Positions 8,184 through 16,578 of a DNA stretch of 53,172 nt are shown here, one piece after another. The notes below the pieces were generated by a model that had not been told where the DNA came from, did no database searches, and was given only the letters and a program-made list of their open reading frames with translations. The translations under genes and the position numbers were made by a program. The DNA comes from an uncultured Dorea sp. (GTDB lineage: Bacteria > Bacillota > Clostridia > Lachnospirales > Lachnospiraceae): positions 1 to 53,172 of the forward strand of contig UQRE01000012.1 of assembly GCA_900543415.1 (NCBI GenBank), in the 5' to 3' direction. Position 1 is the first letter of the stretch. Each line of letters begins with the position of its first letter.

Positions 8184-9747
8184 ACAACAGCTCCTCCTCT
8201 TCATCTTTATCTTTTTTCTTCTTTCTTTGCTTTAATACAATAACCGTAACTACCGCTCCGACAACCAGAAGTACGAGCACAACTATTAACGGGAACGGAA
8301 GTCCTTTACCGGACTCTTCTTCCTCCGGCATCATTACGTCCATATCTTCCGGTGTCTCTTCCGGCATTACCATAAGCTGAAATTCTTTTTGCTCTGTAAA
8401 TACTTCTCCTTCTTCATTTTCATAGCTCATTGTCATTGTCAGTTTTCCGTCATCTGCAGTTTCTTTTTTTCCCTTTACCATTGCATCGATGGATGCGGTG
8501 GAACCCGGTTCTACATTTCCCACAAAGAGTTCTTCCTTCTCAATGCTGTCTCCCTCGAAGACTGCCTTTACATTATAGAGTTTCAGTCTTCCCAGATTGT
8601 AGAGACTACACATGACATTTGCCTCTTCTCCCACTGCAATGCTGTCCGGGCTAATCTGAAAATCACTGAATTCAAATCGAGCATCCTGCTTCACCGGGAT
8701 CGACAGACTGGAAGTTGCCTCAATCTGATTAAAACCAGCATCCTCGTATTTCATACTAAGCTCCACACTGTACGGCTTCTGCAATAAATCCGACTTGGCA
8801 TTTAGCTTCATAGAGATATCCGCAGTTCCTCCTGCCTTTATACTCTCCAGATAAACAGTGCTGGACCCTGACGCCGGTAAAAATGCCGGTGCGGTTGTCT
8901 GTTCATCCGCCCCTTCAACCGGTGCATTCAGGTCAAACAGCATATTTCCGACTTTCGATTTCTTCGATGTATTTTTCAGATGAATGGTCAACGTAAAATC
9001 ACTTCCCGCCTTAACCTCTACCGGATCTGTCGTAAAACCGGTAACGATCACTCTCGGAACGGAACCGTCCGCAGCACCTTCTTCTGCGCCTCCTGCGCTT
9101 ACTGCACCTGCATCTCCGCCGCCAAAGTCAGAATACAATGCGGCTCCGTTACTTACACTGCCTCCGCTCATTCCGTCAGCTGAATCACTATCGGCTTTCC
9201 CGGATGAGGAATTTCCGCCCCCGCTTGCTCCGGTATTCTTATCCTCCGGCTTCTTACTTGTATTTACATAGAAAGATACTGTTCCCTCGTCTATCTGGTC
9301 AGCCGTATAGGAAAAGCTTAAGAGATAGCGGTTTGCCCCTGCATCATCTCGCTGGGTAAATGAAAACTTCACCTGTGCATGATCTCCCTTTTCCCCTTTT
9401 TTCTTCAGACTCTTAACCGTAGCAGAATATTTCTGATAATCTGTCTTGAATGGCCATCTGGATGAATCGTCTCCGCGAAGTTCCGGCTGAATCACCAGAT
9501 TGGTGATCTCGCTGTCTCCGGTATTTTCAATGTTCAATACGAAATCCTGCGATTTTCCATATTGATAAACCGGCACTTTATTATCCGGCACGGTAATTCT
9601 TACAGGTGTGTTTTGACTTCTGTCTTTCCCTTCTGCATGCGACACAATGTTCGGAAATGCAGAACATACCATCACTACAAGTGTAAGTACCACCGCCAAT
9701 GTGCCGCTCAATCTTTTCCCATTCTTTTTAGTTTCCCTCATGTTCAT
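8146..9747 (-). CDS. Exported, membrane-anchored protein with Ig-like/CARDB-like domains, partner of the ABC system
   Basis: A 533-residue protein with a signal peptide (hydrophobic stretch at about 14-34, then SHAEGKD), a long extracytoplasmic part, a C-terminal membrane helix at about 487-509 (PFPLIVVLVLLVVGAVVTVIV) and a highly charged cytosolic tail (KQRKKKKDKDEEEE). The outer part has at least three beta-type modules of the CARDB/COG1361 kind (VLNIENTGDSEITNLVI, FTLTIHLKNTSKKSKVGNM, ANVMCSLYNLGRLKLYNVKA), broken by a low-complexity Gly/Ser-rich linker. Its place between the ATPase and permease genes, overlapping both, suggests it replaces the membrane-fusion protein of MacAB systems. The substrate is unknown. 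Confidence 0.8.
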   Translation of the reverse strand: MNMRETKKNGKRLSGTLAVVLTLVVMVCSAFPNIVSHAEGKDRSQNTPVRITVPDNKVPVYQYGKSQDFVLNIENTGDSEITNLVIQPELRGDDSSRWPFKTDYQKYSATVKSLKKKGEKGDHAQVKFSFTQRDDAGANRYLLSFSYTADQIDEGTVSFYVNTSKKPEDKNTGASGGGNSSSGKADSDSADGMSGGSVSNGAALYSDFGGGDAGAVSAGGAEEGAADGSVPRVIVTGFTTDPVEVKAGSDFTLTIHLKNTSKKSKVGNMLFDLNAPVEGADEQTTAPAFLPASGSSTVYLESIKAGGTADISMKLNAKSDLLQKPYSVELSMKYEDAGFNQIEATSSLSIPVKQDARFEFSDFQISPDSIAVGEEANVMCSLYNLGRLKLYNVKAVFEGDSIEKEELFVGNVEPGSTASIDAMVKGKKETADDGKLTMTMSYENEEGEVFTEQKEFQLMVMPEETPEDMDVMMPEEEESGKGLPFPLIVVLVLLVVGAVVTVIVLKQRKKKKDKDEEEELLYELDGTSEDEQQ

Positions 9748-10456
9748 ACTCTTCGTCCTCCCTCTTCTGATTCGTTTCTTCTATTTTGAGTATCTTGCCG
9801 TCACGGATGTGAAAAATTCGATCTGCATAAGACGCCAAATGGTCGTCATGCGTAACCATGACAAGCGTTTTATTATGTTTTCGAACAACCTGCTGCATCA
9901 AAGCCATAATCTCTTCTGCTGTATGAGAATCCAGATTTCCCGTAGGTTCATCTGCAAAAATAATCTGCGGATCTACCACAAGTGCTCTGGCAACTCCGAC
10001 TCTTTGCTGCTGTCCGCCGGACATTTGATTCGGCATATGTTTTTTATGCTTTTCAAGTCCCACCAGCTTTATCATTGCTTCCGCCTTCTTTATCCTATGC
10101 TGTCTTGCCTCCCCTCGGAAGCTCAACGGCAGCGCCACATTCTCTACTGCATTCAGCGTTCCGAGAAGATGAAAAGACTGGAAAATGAATCCAACTTTCT
10201 CTCTTCGAAATGCGACCAGTTCCTCTTCACTCAGATGCTCGATCTTCTGACCTCCAATGACAATGCTTCCTCTGGTTGGTCTCTCCAGCCCTGCCAGCAT
10301 ATTAAGAAGCGTAGACTTTCCGGAGCCGGAAGTTCCTACAATCGCGCAAAACTCTCCTCTTCGGACAGTAAAATCAACTCCGTCCAACGCATGCACGATC
10401 TCGTCTCCTACTTTATACAATTTGTATAGATTGTTTACTTTGATTACTTCTTCCAT
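9728..10456 (-). CDS. ABC transporter ATP-binding protein, MacB/LolD type
   Basis: A 242-residue ATPase with Walker A GTSGSGKST, Q-loop FIFQSFHLL, signature MSGGQQQRV, Walker B QIIFADEPTGNLD and the switch His in VTHDDHLA. The DEPTGNLDS sequence is typical of the MacB/LolD/FtsE branch. It powers the permease at 6768-8183. The start at 10456 (MEEVIKVNNLY) is chosen because the family begins there and GGTGG lies upstream; an in-frame extension to 10549 reads as leader sequence. Its 3' end overlaps the exported-protein gene by 20 bases. Confidence 0.92.
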   Translation of the reverse strand: MEEVIKVNNLYKLYKVGDEIVHALDGVDFTVRRGEFCAIVGTSGSGKSTLLNMLAGLERPTRGSIVIGGQKIEHLSEEELVAFRREKVGFIFQSFHLLGTLNAVENVALPLSFRGEARQHRIKKAEAMIKLVGLEKHKKHMPNQMSGGQQQRVGVARALVVDPQIIFADEPTGNLDSHTAEEIMALMQQVVRKHNKTLVMVTHDDHLASYADRIFHIRDGKILKIEETNQKREDEEYEHEGN

Positions 10457-10542
10457 AACTTTCACCACCCTCTCAAAAGCTATCATATAAATCCAAATAT
10501 TTCCCTTGTAAAAAACGAAATATTTTCTTAATTTTCTTCTCG

Positions 10543-10571
10543 TTGCCATCTCTCCGGCGCTATGCTAAGAT
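10543..10571 (+). promoter_or_regulatory. Sigma-A promoter of the 87-residue gene at 10602
   Basis: TTGCCA (10543-10548) and TAAGAT (10566-10571) are 17 bases apart, and TGC precedes the -10 as an extended element. It lies 30 bases before the ATG. Confidence 0.6.
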
Positions 10572-10601
10572 ATATGAAGATAAGAAAGGGGAAATTACCA
10601 T

Positions 10602-10865
10602 ATGATCGAAACGATTGGATTATCCATCCTGTTTTTGAAAAAGGAAGCCTATACCGGCTCTCACCATGGCATCCGCTATCGTCTGTCCAAAGACGAAGAC
10701 ACACTGAAAGCCTGTGTTTACCCGGAACCATATTGCTTTGAAGCGACAAAAGATGAACAAAAGACATGGAAAGATTTTGAATTTTCACAGGACGGGCTTC
10801 AGGAAGCTCTTACCTGGATTGAAGAATGCTATGAAATGACAAAAGACAACAGCTCCCACAACTAG
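10602..10865 (+). CDS. Small conserved-looking protein of unknown function (87 aa)
   Basis: An 87-residue soluble protein that begins MIETIGLSILFLKKEAYTGS and contains GIRYRLSKDEDTLKACVYPEPYCFEATKDEQK. Near the end, DGLQEALTWIEECYE is a predicted helix. I recognise the general look of a small Lachnospiraceae protein but no functional family. It has its own promoter, an AAGGGG ribosome binding site, and a terminator whose left arm lies within its last codons. It is divergent from the MacB-like operon and convergent with the Na/Pi cotransporter gene. Confidence 0.75.
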   Translation: MIETIGLSILFLKKEAYTGSHHGIRYRLSKDEDTLKACVYPEPYCFEATKDEQKTWKDFEFSQDGLQEALTWIEECYEMTKDNSSHN

Positions 10866-10880
10866 GAAACTGTTGTCTTT
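10842..10880. terminator. Terminator overlapping the 3' end of the coding region
   Basis: AAAGACAACAG (10842-10852) pairs with CTGTTGTCTTT (10870-10880), followed by ATTTTTT. The left arm encodes the last residues before the TAG at 10863-10865. On the minus strand it can also end the Na/Pi cotransporter transcript. Confidence 0.75.
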
Positions 10881-10901
10881 ATTTTTTAATCTGATTATTT
10901 T

Positions 10902-12536
10902 CTAATTACCTAATACTTCTTCTGCAATATTTCGCGCATGGTCGGAAATACGTTCCATACATACAAGTGTATCAAGGAATACAACACCTGCTTCTGTATT
11001 GCACTCGTTCTTTGCCAGACGCTTCATATGTCCGGTTCTTAACGTAATTTCAAGATCATCCACCTGCGTTTCTTTTTCAATTACTTTCAATGCTTTTTCT
11101 GTACTTTCTTCTTTAAAGGCATCCAGTGCATAATTGTAACTGTCTACACTGGCAGCGATCATCTCGTCTAACTGCTCATTTGCAATATCCGAAAACTCCA
11201 GCTTCTTCTCAATCATTGTCTCTGCGAATTCAGAAATATTTTCACAGTAATCACTGACACGTTCAATATCTGACAGCACCTGCAGAAGATGCGCCGTTGT
11301 CTGGTGTTCCCGTTCGCTGATCTGAAGTGCACTCAGCTTAATGGTGTAATCTGTAATACCGGCACACAGACGGTCTACCACGCTTTCATCTTCTTTCAAA
11401 ACACAAAGGTCTGCTTCACTCTTAGTGTGAAGTACATTCTTAGCAACATTAAGAGACTCTCGTACAATTTCACCCATACGAACAGTTTCATTGATCACAG
11501 ACTGAAGTGCAATGCTTGGTGTCTCTAACATACGGTCATCAAGAAGGATCTTACTTCTGTCTGCCTCATTTTCTTTCACGCCACCGATCTTCTTCGCCAA
11601 CTTGATGATCAGATTGGATACTGGGAACAAAAGAACTGTCGTTGCAATATTAAAGAATGTATGCACCGTACTGATCTGCGTCTGTGTAATCGTTCCTGTT
11701 CCTGCCATTGGATTGAGCACTTGGAAGTATACGATTGCGACTACGCTGAAGAGCACCGTTCCCATCACGTTAAAGAGAAGATGCATAAGCGCTGCTGTCT
11801 TCGCATTTTTCTTTGCGCCAAGACTGGATAAAATAGCGGTCACACAAGTACCGATATTCTGTCCCATGATAATATAAATCGCTGCGTTAAAAGGAACCAA
11901 TCCTGCTGCTGCCAGACTCTGCAAAATTCCGACCGAAGCCGAAGAGCTCTGGATCACTGCGGTTACAAAAGTTCCTGCCAGAATTCCAAGTATAGGATTG
12001 CGTCCAAGTGTCACGAAGAGATTCACAAATCCTTCGGATTCCTGCAAAGGTGCCACCGCAGATGACATACTGGAAATACCGATAAATAAAAGACCAAATC
12101 CGACGATAATGCTCGCAATCTCCTTAGAGGATCTTCTCTTTCCTGTCAGCATAATGATCACACCGATCATTACTGCAATCGGCGCAATTTTCGCCGGACT
12201 TAAAAATTCCGCCCACTCTACAGAAGATACCAGCCATCCGGTAACTGTTGTACCGATGTTGGCTCCCATGATTACTCCCATTGCCTGTGTAAGATTCATG
12301 ATTCCTGCATTTACAAAACCAACGACCATAACTGTCGTCGCAGATGAACTCTGGATGACTGCCGTAATGGCTGCTCCGAGAAATACACCCATCAGTTTGT
12401 TTTTTGTAAGGACTTCCAAAATAGACTTCATCTTGCTTCCGGCTGCATTTTCAAGTCCCTGAGCCATGATCTGCATGCCATAGATGAACATTCCAAGTCC
12501 CCCTACAAAGGGGATCAAGATATCTAAGTAATTCAT
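10902..12536 (-). CDS. Na/Pi cotransporter (NptA family) with C-terminal PhoU-like domain
   Basis: A 544-residue protein. The first ~310 residues hold the two inverted Na/Pi-cotransporter repeats, each with the hallmark QSSSA (AAITAVIQSSSATT and TFVTAVIQSSSASVG) and several membrane helices. The rest, from about residue 340, is a helical PhoU-like domain (QISEREHQTTAHLLQVLSDIERVSDYCENI, ERISDHARNIAEEV). It moves phosphate with sodium across the cytoplasmic membrane; the PhoU part may regulate it. The ATG at 12536 has AGGAGG about seven bases upstream and gives the usual N-terminus MNYLDILIPFVGGLGMFIYGM. It is a single-gene transcript between the sporulation block and a convergent small gene. 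Confidence 0.92.
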   Translation of the reverse strand: MNYLDILIPFVGGLGMFIYGMQIMAQGLENAAGSKMKSILEVLTKNKLMGVFLGAAITAVIQSSSATTVMVVGFVNAGIMNLTQAMGVIMGANIGTTVTGWLVSSVEWAEFLSPAKIAPIAVMIGVIIMLTGKRRSSKEIASIIVGFGLLFIGISSMSSAVAPLQESEGFVNLFVTLGRNPILGILAGTFVTAVIQSSSASVGILQSLAAAGLVPFNAAIYIIMGQNIGTCVTAILSSLGAKKNAKTAALMHLLFNVMGTVLFSVVAIVYFQVLNPMAGTGTITQTQISTVHTFFNIATTVLLFPVSNLIIKLAKKIGGVKENEADRSKILLDDRMLETPSIALQSVINETVRMGEIVRESLNVAKNVLHTKSEADLCVLKEDESVVDRLCAGITDYTIKLSALQISEREHQTTAHLLQVLSDIERVSDYCENISEFAETMIEKKLEFSDIANEQLDEMIAASVDSYNYALDAFKEESTEKALKVIEKETQVDDLEITLRTGHMKRLAKNECNTEAGVVFLDTLVCMERISDHARNIAEEVLGN

Positions 12537-12652
12537 TGTTTTCCTCCTAATAACTATCACTCATATCTCAAAACTAACCATTGTTACAATAACATCTAAC
12601 TTTCCAGAAAACAACAAATTTTTACTTTTTGTTAATGTTTTTTACAAATATC

Positions 12653-13009
12653 TTACTTTTTCATTTTCGGACTGAACAGGAAAGAGGCAAGATATCCGAA
12701 GATTAGCGCGGCGCTGATTCCTGCTGCACTCGCCTTGAAGCCGCCCAAAAAGATGCCGATAAACCCTTCCTGATCTACCGCCTCCTTGACACCTTTCCAA
12801 AGAAGATTTCCGAATCCTGACAGCGGTACGCTTGCTCCCGCTCCTGCAAAATCCTGCAAGGGCTGATACAATTGGCAGGCTCCAAGAACCGCCCCGGTGC
12901 ATACGAGAAGTACCATGATTCGCCCCGGCATCAGCTTGGTACGATCCAACAGAATCTGCACAAGTGCACAGATCAATCCTCCTACCCAAAATGCATGTAT
13001 ATATTCCAT
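12653..13009 (-). CDS. spoVAE: Stage V sporulation protein AE (SpoVAEb type)
   Basis: A 118-residue membrane protein with three to four helices and the family features FWVGGLICALVQILLDRTKL, GRIMVLLVCTGAVLG and the GAGASVPLSGFG loop. SpoVAE is part of the inner-membrane channel of the developing spore that takes up dipicolinic acid and releases it at germination. It is the last gene of spoVAA-AB-AC-AD-AE; no spoVAEa or spoVAF follows. The ATG at 13009 has AGGAG eight bases away. It shares the GAGA-loop arrangement with SpoVAC, to which it is distantly related. Confidence 0.9.
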   Translation of the reverse strand: MEYIHAFWVGGLICALVQILLDRTKLMPGRIMVLLVCTGAVLGACQLYQPLQDFAGAGASVPLSGFGNLLWKGVKEAVDQEGFIGIFLGGFKASAAGISAALIFGYLASFLFSPKMKK

Positions 13010-13041
13010 TTTTCAACTCCTCCTTTCTTATACCTTGTCCA

Positions 13042-14046
13042 TCAACAATGTTCCAGTACGATTCCGTGTGCAATTCCCGGCACGCTCTCACCTTCATTGT
13101 AGCTTACCGTAGACATCAATGCTCCCGTAGGTACGAACAGAATACGTTTCCACTCTCCGCTTGCCAGTCTGGGAAGAATATAAGCAGACAATGTCACTGC
13201 TGCACATCCGCAGCCACTTCCGCCTGCATGGGTGTCCTGCGTATTCTGGTCGAAGATGGTCATGCCGCAATCCATATGATTTTTCTTAATATCAATGTGA
13301 CGCGCCCGCATCAGATCAAACAAGATGCTCTGCCCCACATACCCCAGGTCTCCGGTGATGATCCTGTCATAATCCTCCGGTACCCGATCAAAATCATAGA
13401 GATTCTGTGCGATTGTATCACATGCTGCCGGAGCCATGCATGCCCCCATATTCTGCGAATCCTTCAAACCATAATCCACGATTTTTCCCACGGTCACTCC
13501 TGCGACCCGAACATGACTTTTTTTCTTTCCCACAATAAATGCCCCACTCCCGGTTACCGTCCAGTGTGCAGATAATGGTCTTTGACTGGCATAACTAAGC
13601 GGGAAACGAAATTCCTTTTCTGCGCTTCCGAAATGACTGGAGGTAACTGCCAGCATTGCTTCTCCATATCCTGCTGCCACCCCCATGGAAGCCAATGCCA
13701 AAGCCTCGCCTGACGTAGAACAGGCACCGTAGAGCCCGAACATCGGAATCTTTAATTCTTCCACTCCCATGGAAGTTGCCACTCCCTGTCTGAGCAGGTC
13801 TCCGCCGTAGAGAAACCGAATATCTTCCGGTTTCATATGTGCCTTTCCAAGCGCCAGCGTACATGCTTCTTTCTGCATGGTACTTTCCGCCGCCTCCCAC
13901 GTATCTTCGCCAAATAAATTCTCTTCTTCTATCACATCGAACATCGCTCCCAGCGGTCCTTCTCCTTCTTTTTTCCCTACTACAGATGCACTCTCTATAA
14001 TATAAGGCTGCTCTTTAAAGGCAATACTTTGCACTCCTTTGATCAT
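13042..14046 (-). CDS. spoVAD: Stage V sporulation protein AD
   Basis: A 334-residue soluble protein with a thiolase-like fold. Motifs are GPLGAMFD, GLYGACSTSGEALALASM, FPLSYASQRPLSAHWTVTGSGA and DAHxGGSGCGCAA-like DTHAGGSGCGCAAVTLSAY. SpoVAD binds dipicolinic acid on the spore inner membrane as part of the SpoVA complex and does not act as a thiolase. The ATG at 14046 has GGAG seven bases before it. It lies between spoVAC and spoVAE in the usual order. Confidence 0.95.
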   Translation of the reverse strand: MIKGVQSIAFKEQPYIIESASVVGKKEGEGPLGAMFDVIEEENLFGEDTWEAAESTMQKEACTLALGKAHMKPEDIRFLYGGDLLRQGVATSMGVEELKIPMFGLYGACSTSGEALALASMGVAAGYGEAMLAVTSSHFGSAEKEFRFPLSYASQRPLSAHWTVTGSGAFIVGKKKSHVRVAGVTVGKIVDYGLKDSQNMGACMAPAACDTIAQNLYDFDRVPEDYDRIITGDLGYVGQSILFDLMRARHIDIKKNHMDCGMTIFDQNTQDTHAGGSGCGCAAVTLSAYILPRLASGEWKRILFVPTGALMSTVSYNEGESVPGIAHGIVLEHC

Positions 14047-14075
14047 GTCACTTCTCCGCCTTTCTTTATTTTTAT

Positions 14076-14534
14076 TTATAATATTCCACAGATCTTCAAT
14101 ATCCAGTAACCAAGGCCCAGAAGCCAGCTTATAAATGTTCCATACAAGATCACAGGTCCTGCAATCGTAAATATTTTACAGCCGATTCCCATCACCTGAC
14201 CTTCTTTCTGATACTCAATTGCAGGTGCGGCTACTGAATTGGCAAATCCGGTGATCGGAACAAGCGCTCCTGCTCCTGCCCACTTGGCGATCACCGGATA
14301 CAGATTGCATCCGGTTAAGATCACACTGATCAAAATCAACACAATGGATGCCCAACTTCCGCTAATATCTTTATCCAGTCCCAGTTTCTCACACCAATTC
14401 AGAATTCCTTGCCCAAGCACACAGATCAGTCCCCCTGTCACAAATGCTCTCGCCATATTCTTTGGGAGACTGTGCACCGGAGTCTTCTTCTTCACATAGT
14501 TTTTATATGCTTCCTGCTGCTTCTTTTTATCCAT
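14076..14534 (-). CDS. spoVAC: Stage V sporulation protein AC
   Basis: A 152-residue membrane protein that begins with a lysine-rich cytosolic stretch and has about four helices. ARAFVTGGLICVLGQGILNW, LTGCNLYPVIAKWAGAGALVPITGFANS and PAIEYQKEGQVMGIG are family features. SpoVAC in Bacillus behaves as a mechanosensitive channel component for dipicolinic acid movement. A good AAGGAG precedes the ATG at 14534. It is the third classical gene of the spoVA operon. Confidence 0.95.
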   Translation of the reverse strand: MDKKKQQEAYKNYVKKKTPVHSLPKNMARAFVTGGLICVLGQGILNWCEKLGLDKDISGSWASIVLILISVILTGCNLYPVIAKWAGAGALVPITGFANSVAAPAIEYQKEGQVMGIGCKIFTIAGPVILYGTFISWLLGLGYWILKICGIL

Positions 14535-14583
14535 CTTCCCTGTCTCCTTTTTTCTTTCTTTTTTCCTTTCATCTGCAGGCAGT

Positions 14584-15000
14584 TTACCAGCGATTCACAA
14601 AAAACAGCCATGCGCCGATTCCTCTTCCCAGCGCCAGACCTAAAATAATATACGGAATACATCTTGTAAGCTTCATTCTTCTTATCGCAATCGGAAATAC
14701 ATTTAAAATCTCAGCAAGAGCCATTGCCCAGCATCCCGCGAATATTCCTGCGAACAATCCGACAAATGCAAGAAAAGCCTTTCCCCCCGGAACTGCTATC
14801 TGATAAATATAAAACAAATTTCCCAAAATGCCGCCAAGTGCCGCACTGTCTTCATATAGTAATACGTGTTCTCCTGTATGCGTACGGTCTGCGAAATCCG
14901 AAATCACGCCAAGTTCTATCATAAAAGCTCCCAGTCCGGCTGCCACGGTAAATCCTGCACTAAGTCCTATGACTGCCATAAGGAGACTGTTTATCCACAT
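14584..15000 (-). CDS. spoVAB: Stage V sporulation protein AB
   Basis: A 138-residue membrane protein with four predicted helices (LLMAVIGLSAGFTVAAGLGAFM; LGGILGNLFYIYQIAV; FVGLFAGIFAGCWAMALAEILN; IPYIILGLALGRGIGAWL). The AEILNVFPI(A)RR segment is typical of the family. Its precise role in the SpoVA complex is unknown. The start at 15000 (MWINSLL) has AAGGAG ten bases away; the longer reading frame to 15024 overlaps spoVAA more deeply and adds a basic stretch. It overlaps the 3' end of spoVAA by about 41 bases. Confidence 0.9.
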   Translation of the reverse strand: MWINSLLMAVIGLSAGFTVAAGLGAFMIELGVISDFADRTHTGEHVLLYEDSAALGGILGNLFYIYQIAVPGGKAFLAFVGLFAGIFAGCWAMALAEILNVFPIAIRRMKLTRCIPYIILGLALGRGIGAWLFFVNRW

Positions 15001-15634
15001 CCATCTCTTTCTCCTTTCTCGCAAAATCCTCGATCAACGTCGTCTGTATATCATTTTCGTAGAGGCGCATTTCCACCTCCATAGGCGTCGGATCTACCGT
15101 AAACTTCCGTTTTCCGAAATGGTTAAAAAATATTAAGATTCCGATTGTCAGTCCCACGCTATAAGTAAGCTCCAAAATTGTAAAACCGTCGGATGCGCTT
15201 CCTGTGATCAGCTCATAGATCTGTCCGAATAATTTCGTAGTATCTACATCATTGTTAAACGTCATAATAGAAAAAGCTGCACCGATAAAGCTGGTCACAA
15301 CTACAGCTGCTGCCTTCAGAAAATGTACGACTCCTCCTGCCGTCTTAACTTCTTCATAGGTGACGATAAAATCCTGCTCACCCATGTTCTGAACATCCGC
15401 ATTAGGATAAACCTCCTGAATACATTCAACTACTTTCAATATAGATACTGCAATCCGGCTGCTATGCTTCTTATCTGTATGGTGAAAACGCAGCATACGC
15501 AGAGACTTGACTTTCGCAGCAACAGATGGATTGACACACGATATTTTAAGTACATCCCCAAGTGTGACATCCGGCTTTGTCACTTCAATGTTGCGATCTG
15601 CTTTTATATAAATCGTCTCACTTCCCGAAGCCAT
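14960..15634 (-). CDS. spoVAA: Stage V sporulation protein AA
   Basis: A 224-residue protein with a soluble N-terminal half (IYIKADRNIEVTKPDVTLGDVLKISC) and two C-terminal membrane segments (VHFLKAAAVVVTSFIGAAFSIMTF; LTYSVGLTIGILIFFNHFG). FNNDVDTTKLF between them is a family mark. The ATG at 15634 is preferred over a GTG at 15646 because AGGTGG then has a normal eight-base spacing. Its start overlaps the 3' end of a 57-residue membrane protein gene by 17 bases, so the two are probably translationally coupled. Confidence 0.92.
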   Translation of the reverse strand: MASGSETIYIKADRNIEVTKPDVTLGDVLKISCVNPSVAAKVKSLRMLRFHHTDKKHSSRIAVSILKVVECIQEVYPNADVQNMGEQDFIVTYEEVKTAGGVVHFLKAAAVVVTSFIGAAFSIMTFNNDVDTTKLFGQIYELITGSASDGFTILELTYSVGLTIGILIFFNHFGKRKFTVDPTPMEVEMRLYENDIQTTLIEDFARKEKEMDVDKQSPYGSHRT

Positions 15635-15791
15635 ACGTTTCTCCACCTCCCCTGTTCAACATAACCAATGTCCCTTCACTGATCGTCTGACCGGTTCTCT
15701 CTTCATTGATATAGTAAATACATCCGGCAATCACTGCGGCAATCACAATACAAAGCAGGCATATCCTGAGTTTTTTTCTTGCCTCATCCAT
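15618..15791 (-). CDS. 57-residue membrane protein at the head of the spoVA operon
   Basis: Starting at the ATG 15789-15791 and ending in TGA at 15618-15620, this frame encodes a short basic N-terminus (MDEARKKLR), one membrane helix (ICLLCIVIAAVIAGCIYYI) and an outer tail (NEERTGQTISEGTLVMLNRG). An AAAGGTGG site lies seven bases before the ATG, and a sigma-G-type promoter sits about 30 bases upstream. It overlaps the start of spoVAA by 17 bases. I do not recognise a named family. Position and promoter argue for a forespore-expressed small protein of the SpoVA system or spore inner membrane. Confidence 0.75.
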   Translation of the reverse strand: MDEARKKLRICLLCIVIAAVIAGCIYYINEERTGQTISEGTLVMLNRGGGETYGFGK

Positions 15792-15821
15792 ACTGTCACC
15801 ACCTTTCTTCTTATTTGTGGT

Positions 15822-15851
15822 TAGTATGGATGATTCATTCAGAAAATATAC
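15822..15851 (-). promoter_or_regulatory. Predicted sigma-G (forespore) promoter of the spoVA operon
   Basis: On the minus strand GTATA (15847-15851) is followed after 18 bases by CATACTA (15822-15828). This matches the Bacillus sigma-G consensus GHATR-N17/18-CATXHTA. It lies between the sigF stop and the 57-residue gene, so spoVA genes can be expressed separately from spoIIA. Confidence 0.65.
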
Positions 15852-15864
15852 CCTGATATGCCTG

Positions 15865-16578
15865 CTAGATTTGTTCTCTCATACTTTTTAAAATCTTTTT
15901 TTCCAATCTTGAGACCTGTACCTGAGATATGCCAAGCTCTTTTCCTGCCTGCGCCTGTGTCCGGTCTGCAAAATAGCGAAGATAAATCAGCTGTCTCTCT
16001 TCTTTTTCCAGTCCGCCCAGGAGTTCCTTCAAAAGCAGATGATCCAGAACCTCTTCCTCAGGCTCTGCCCGCCATGGAAGCCGGTCCATCAGACTGACCT
16101 CCTGACCGTCACTTTGGTAAATCGGTTTGTGAAGCGACTCCACCTCAGAGCTTGCGTCCAGTGCAGCCATCAGTTCTTCCGGTTCCACTCCGAGCTCGCC
16201 TGCAAGTTCTGTAACCGACGGTTCTCGTCCAAACCGTTCCTGAAGCTTCTCCCGACAGAGATACGCCTTATAAGACAGCTCTTTTAAGGAACGGCTCACC
16301 TTGATCATTCCGTCATCCCTTAAAAATCTTTTGATCTCTCCGGCAATCATAGGGACCGCATAGGTAGAAAATTTCACATCATAATTCAGATCAAATTTGT
16401 CAATCGCTTTCAGCAGACCAATAGTTCCAATCTGAAATAGATCCTCCATTTCCACACCCCGATTGTAGAACCGCTTTACAACACACCAGACAAGTCCGGT
16501 ATTTTCTTCTACCAGCCGCGCCCTTGCTTCTTTATCCCCTTCGTGAGATTTCTGAATCAATACGATTGTATGGTCCAT
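15865..16578 (-). CDS. sigF: Forespore RNA polymerase sigma factor SigF
   Basis: A 237-residue sigma-70 family protein with region 2 (NTGLVWCVVKRFYNRGVEMEDLFQIGTIGLLKAIDKFD; KFSTYAVPMIAGEIKRFLRDDG), region 3 (IKVSRSLKELSYKA) and region 4 (LIYLRYFADRTQAQAGKELGISQVQVSRLEKKIL). It drives early forespore genes and is held inactive by SpoIIAB. It overlaps spoIIAB by 22 bases in the classic spoIIA order AA-AB-sigF. The assignment to SigF rather than SigG rests on this context as well as on sequence. Confidence 0.95.
   Translation of the reverse strand: MDHTIVLIQKSHEGDKEARARLVEENTGLVWCVVKRFYNRGVEMEDLFQIGTIGLLKAIDKFDLNYDVKFSTYAVPMIAGEIKRFLRDDGMIKVSRSLKELSYKAYLCREKLQERFGREPSVTELAGELGVEPEELMAALDASSEVESLHKPIYQSDGQEVSLMDRLPWRAEPEEEVLDHLLLKELLGGLEKEERQLIYLRYFADRTQAQAGKELGISQVQVSRLEKKILKSMREQI

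Noticed and set aside
9647..10429. 260-codon open frame on the plus strand
   Set aside because: It lies antisense to the ABC ATPase and the start of the exported-protein gene, has no family-like sequence, and no ribosome binding site.
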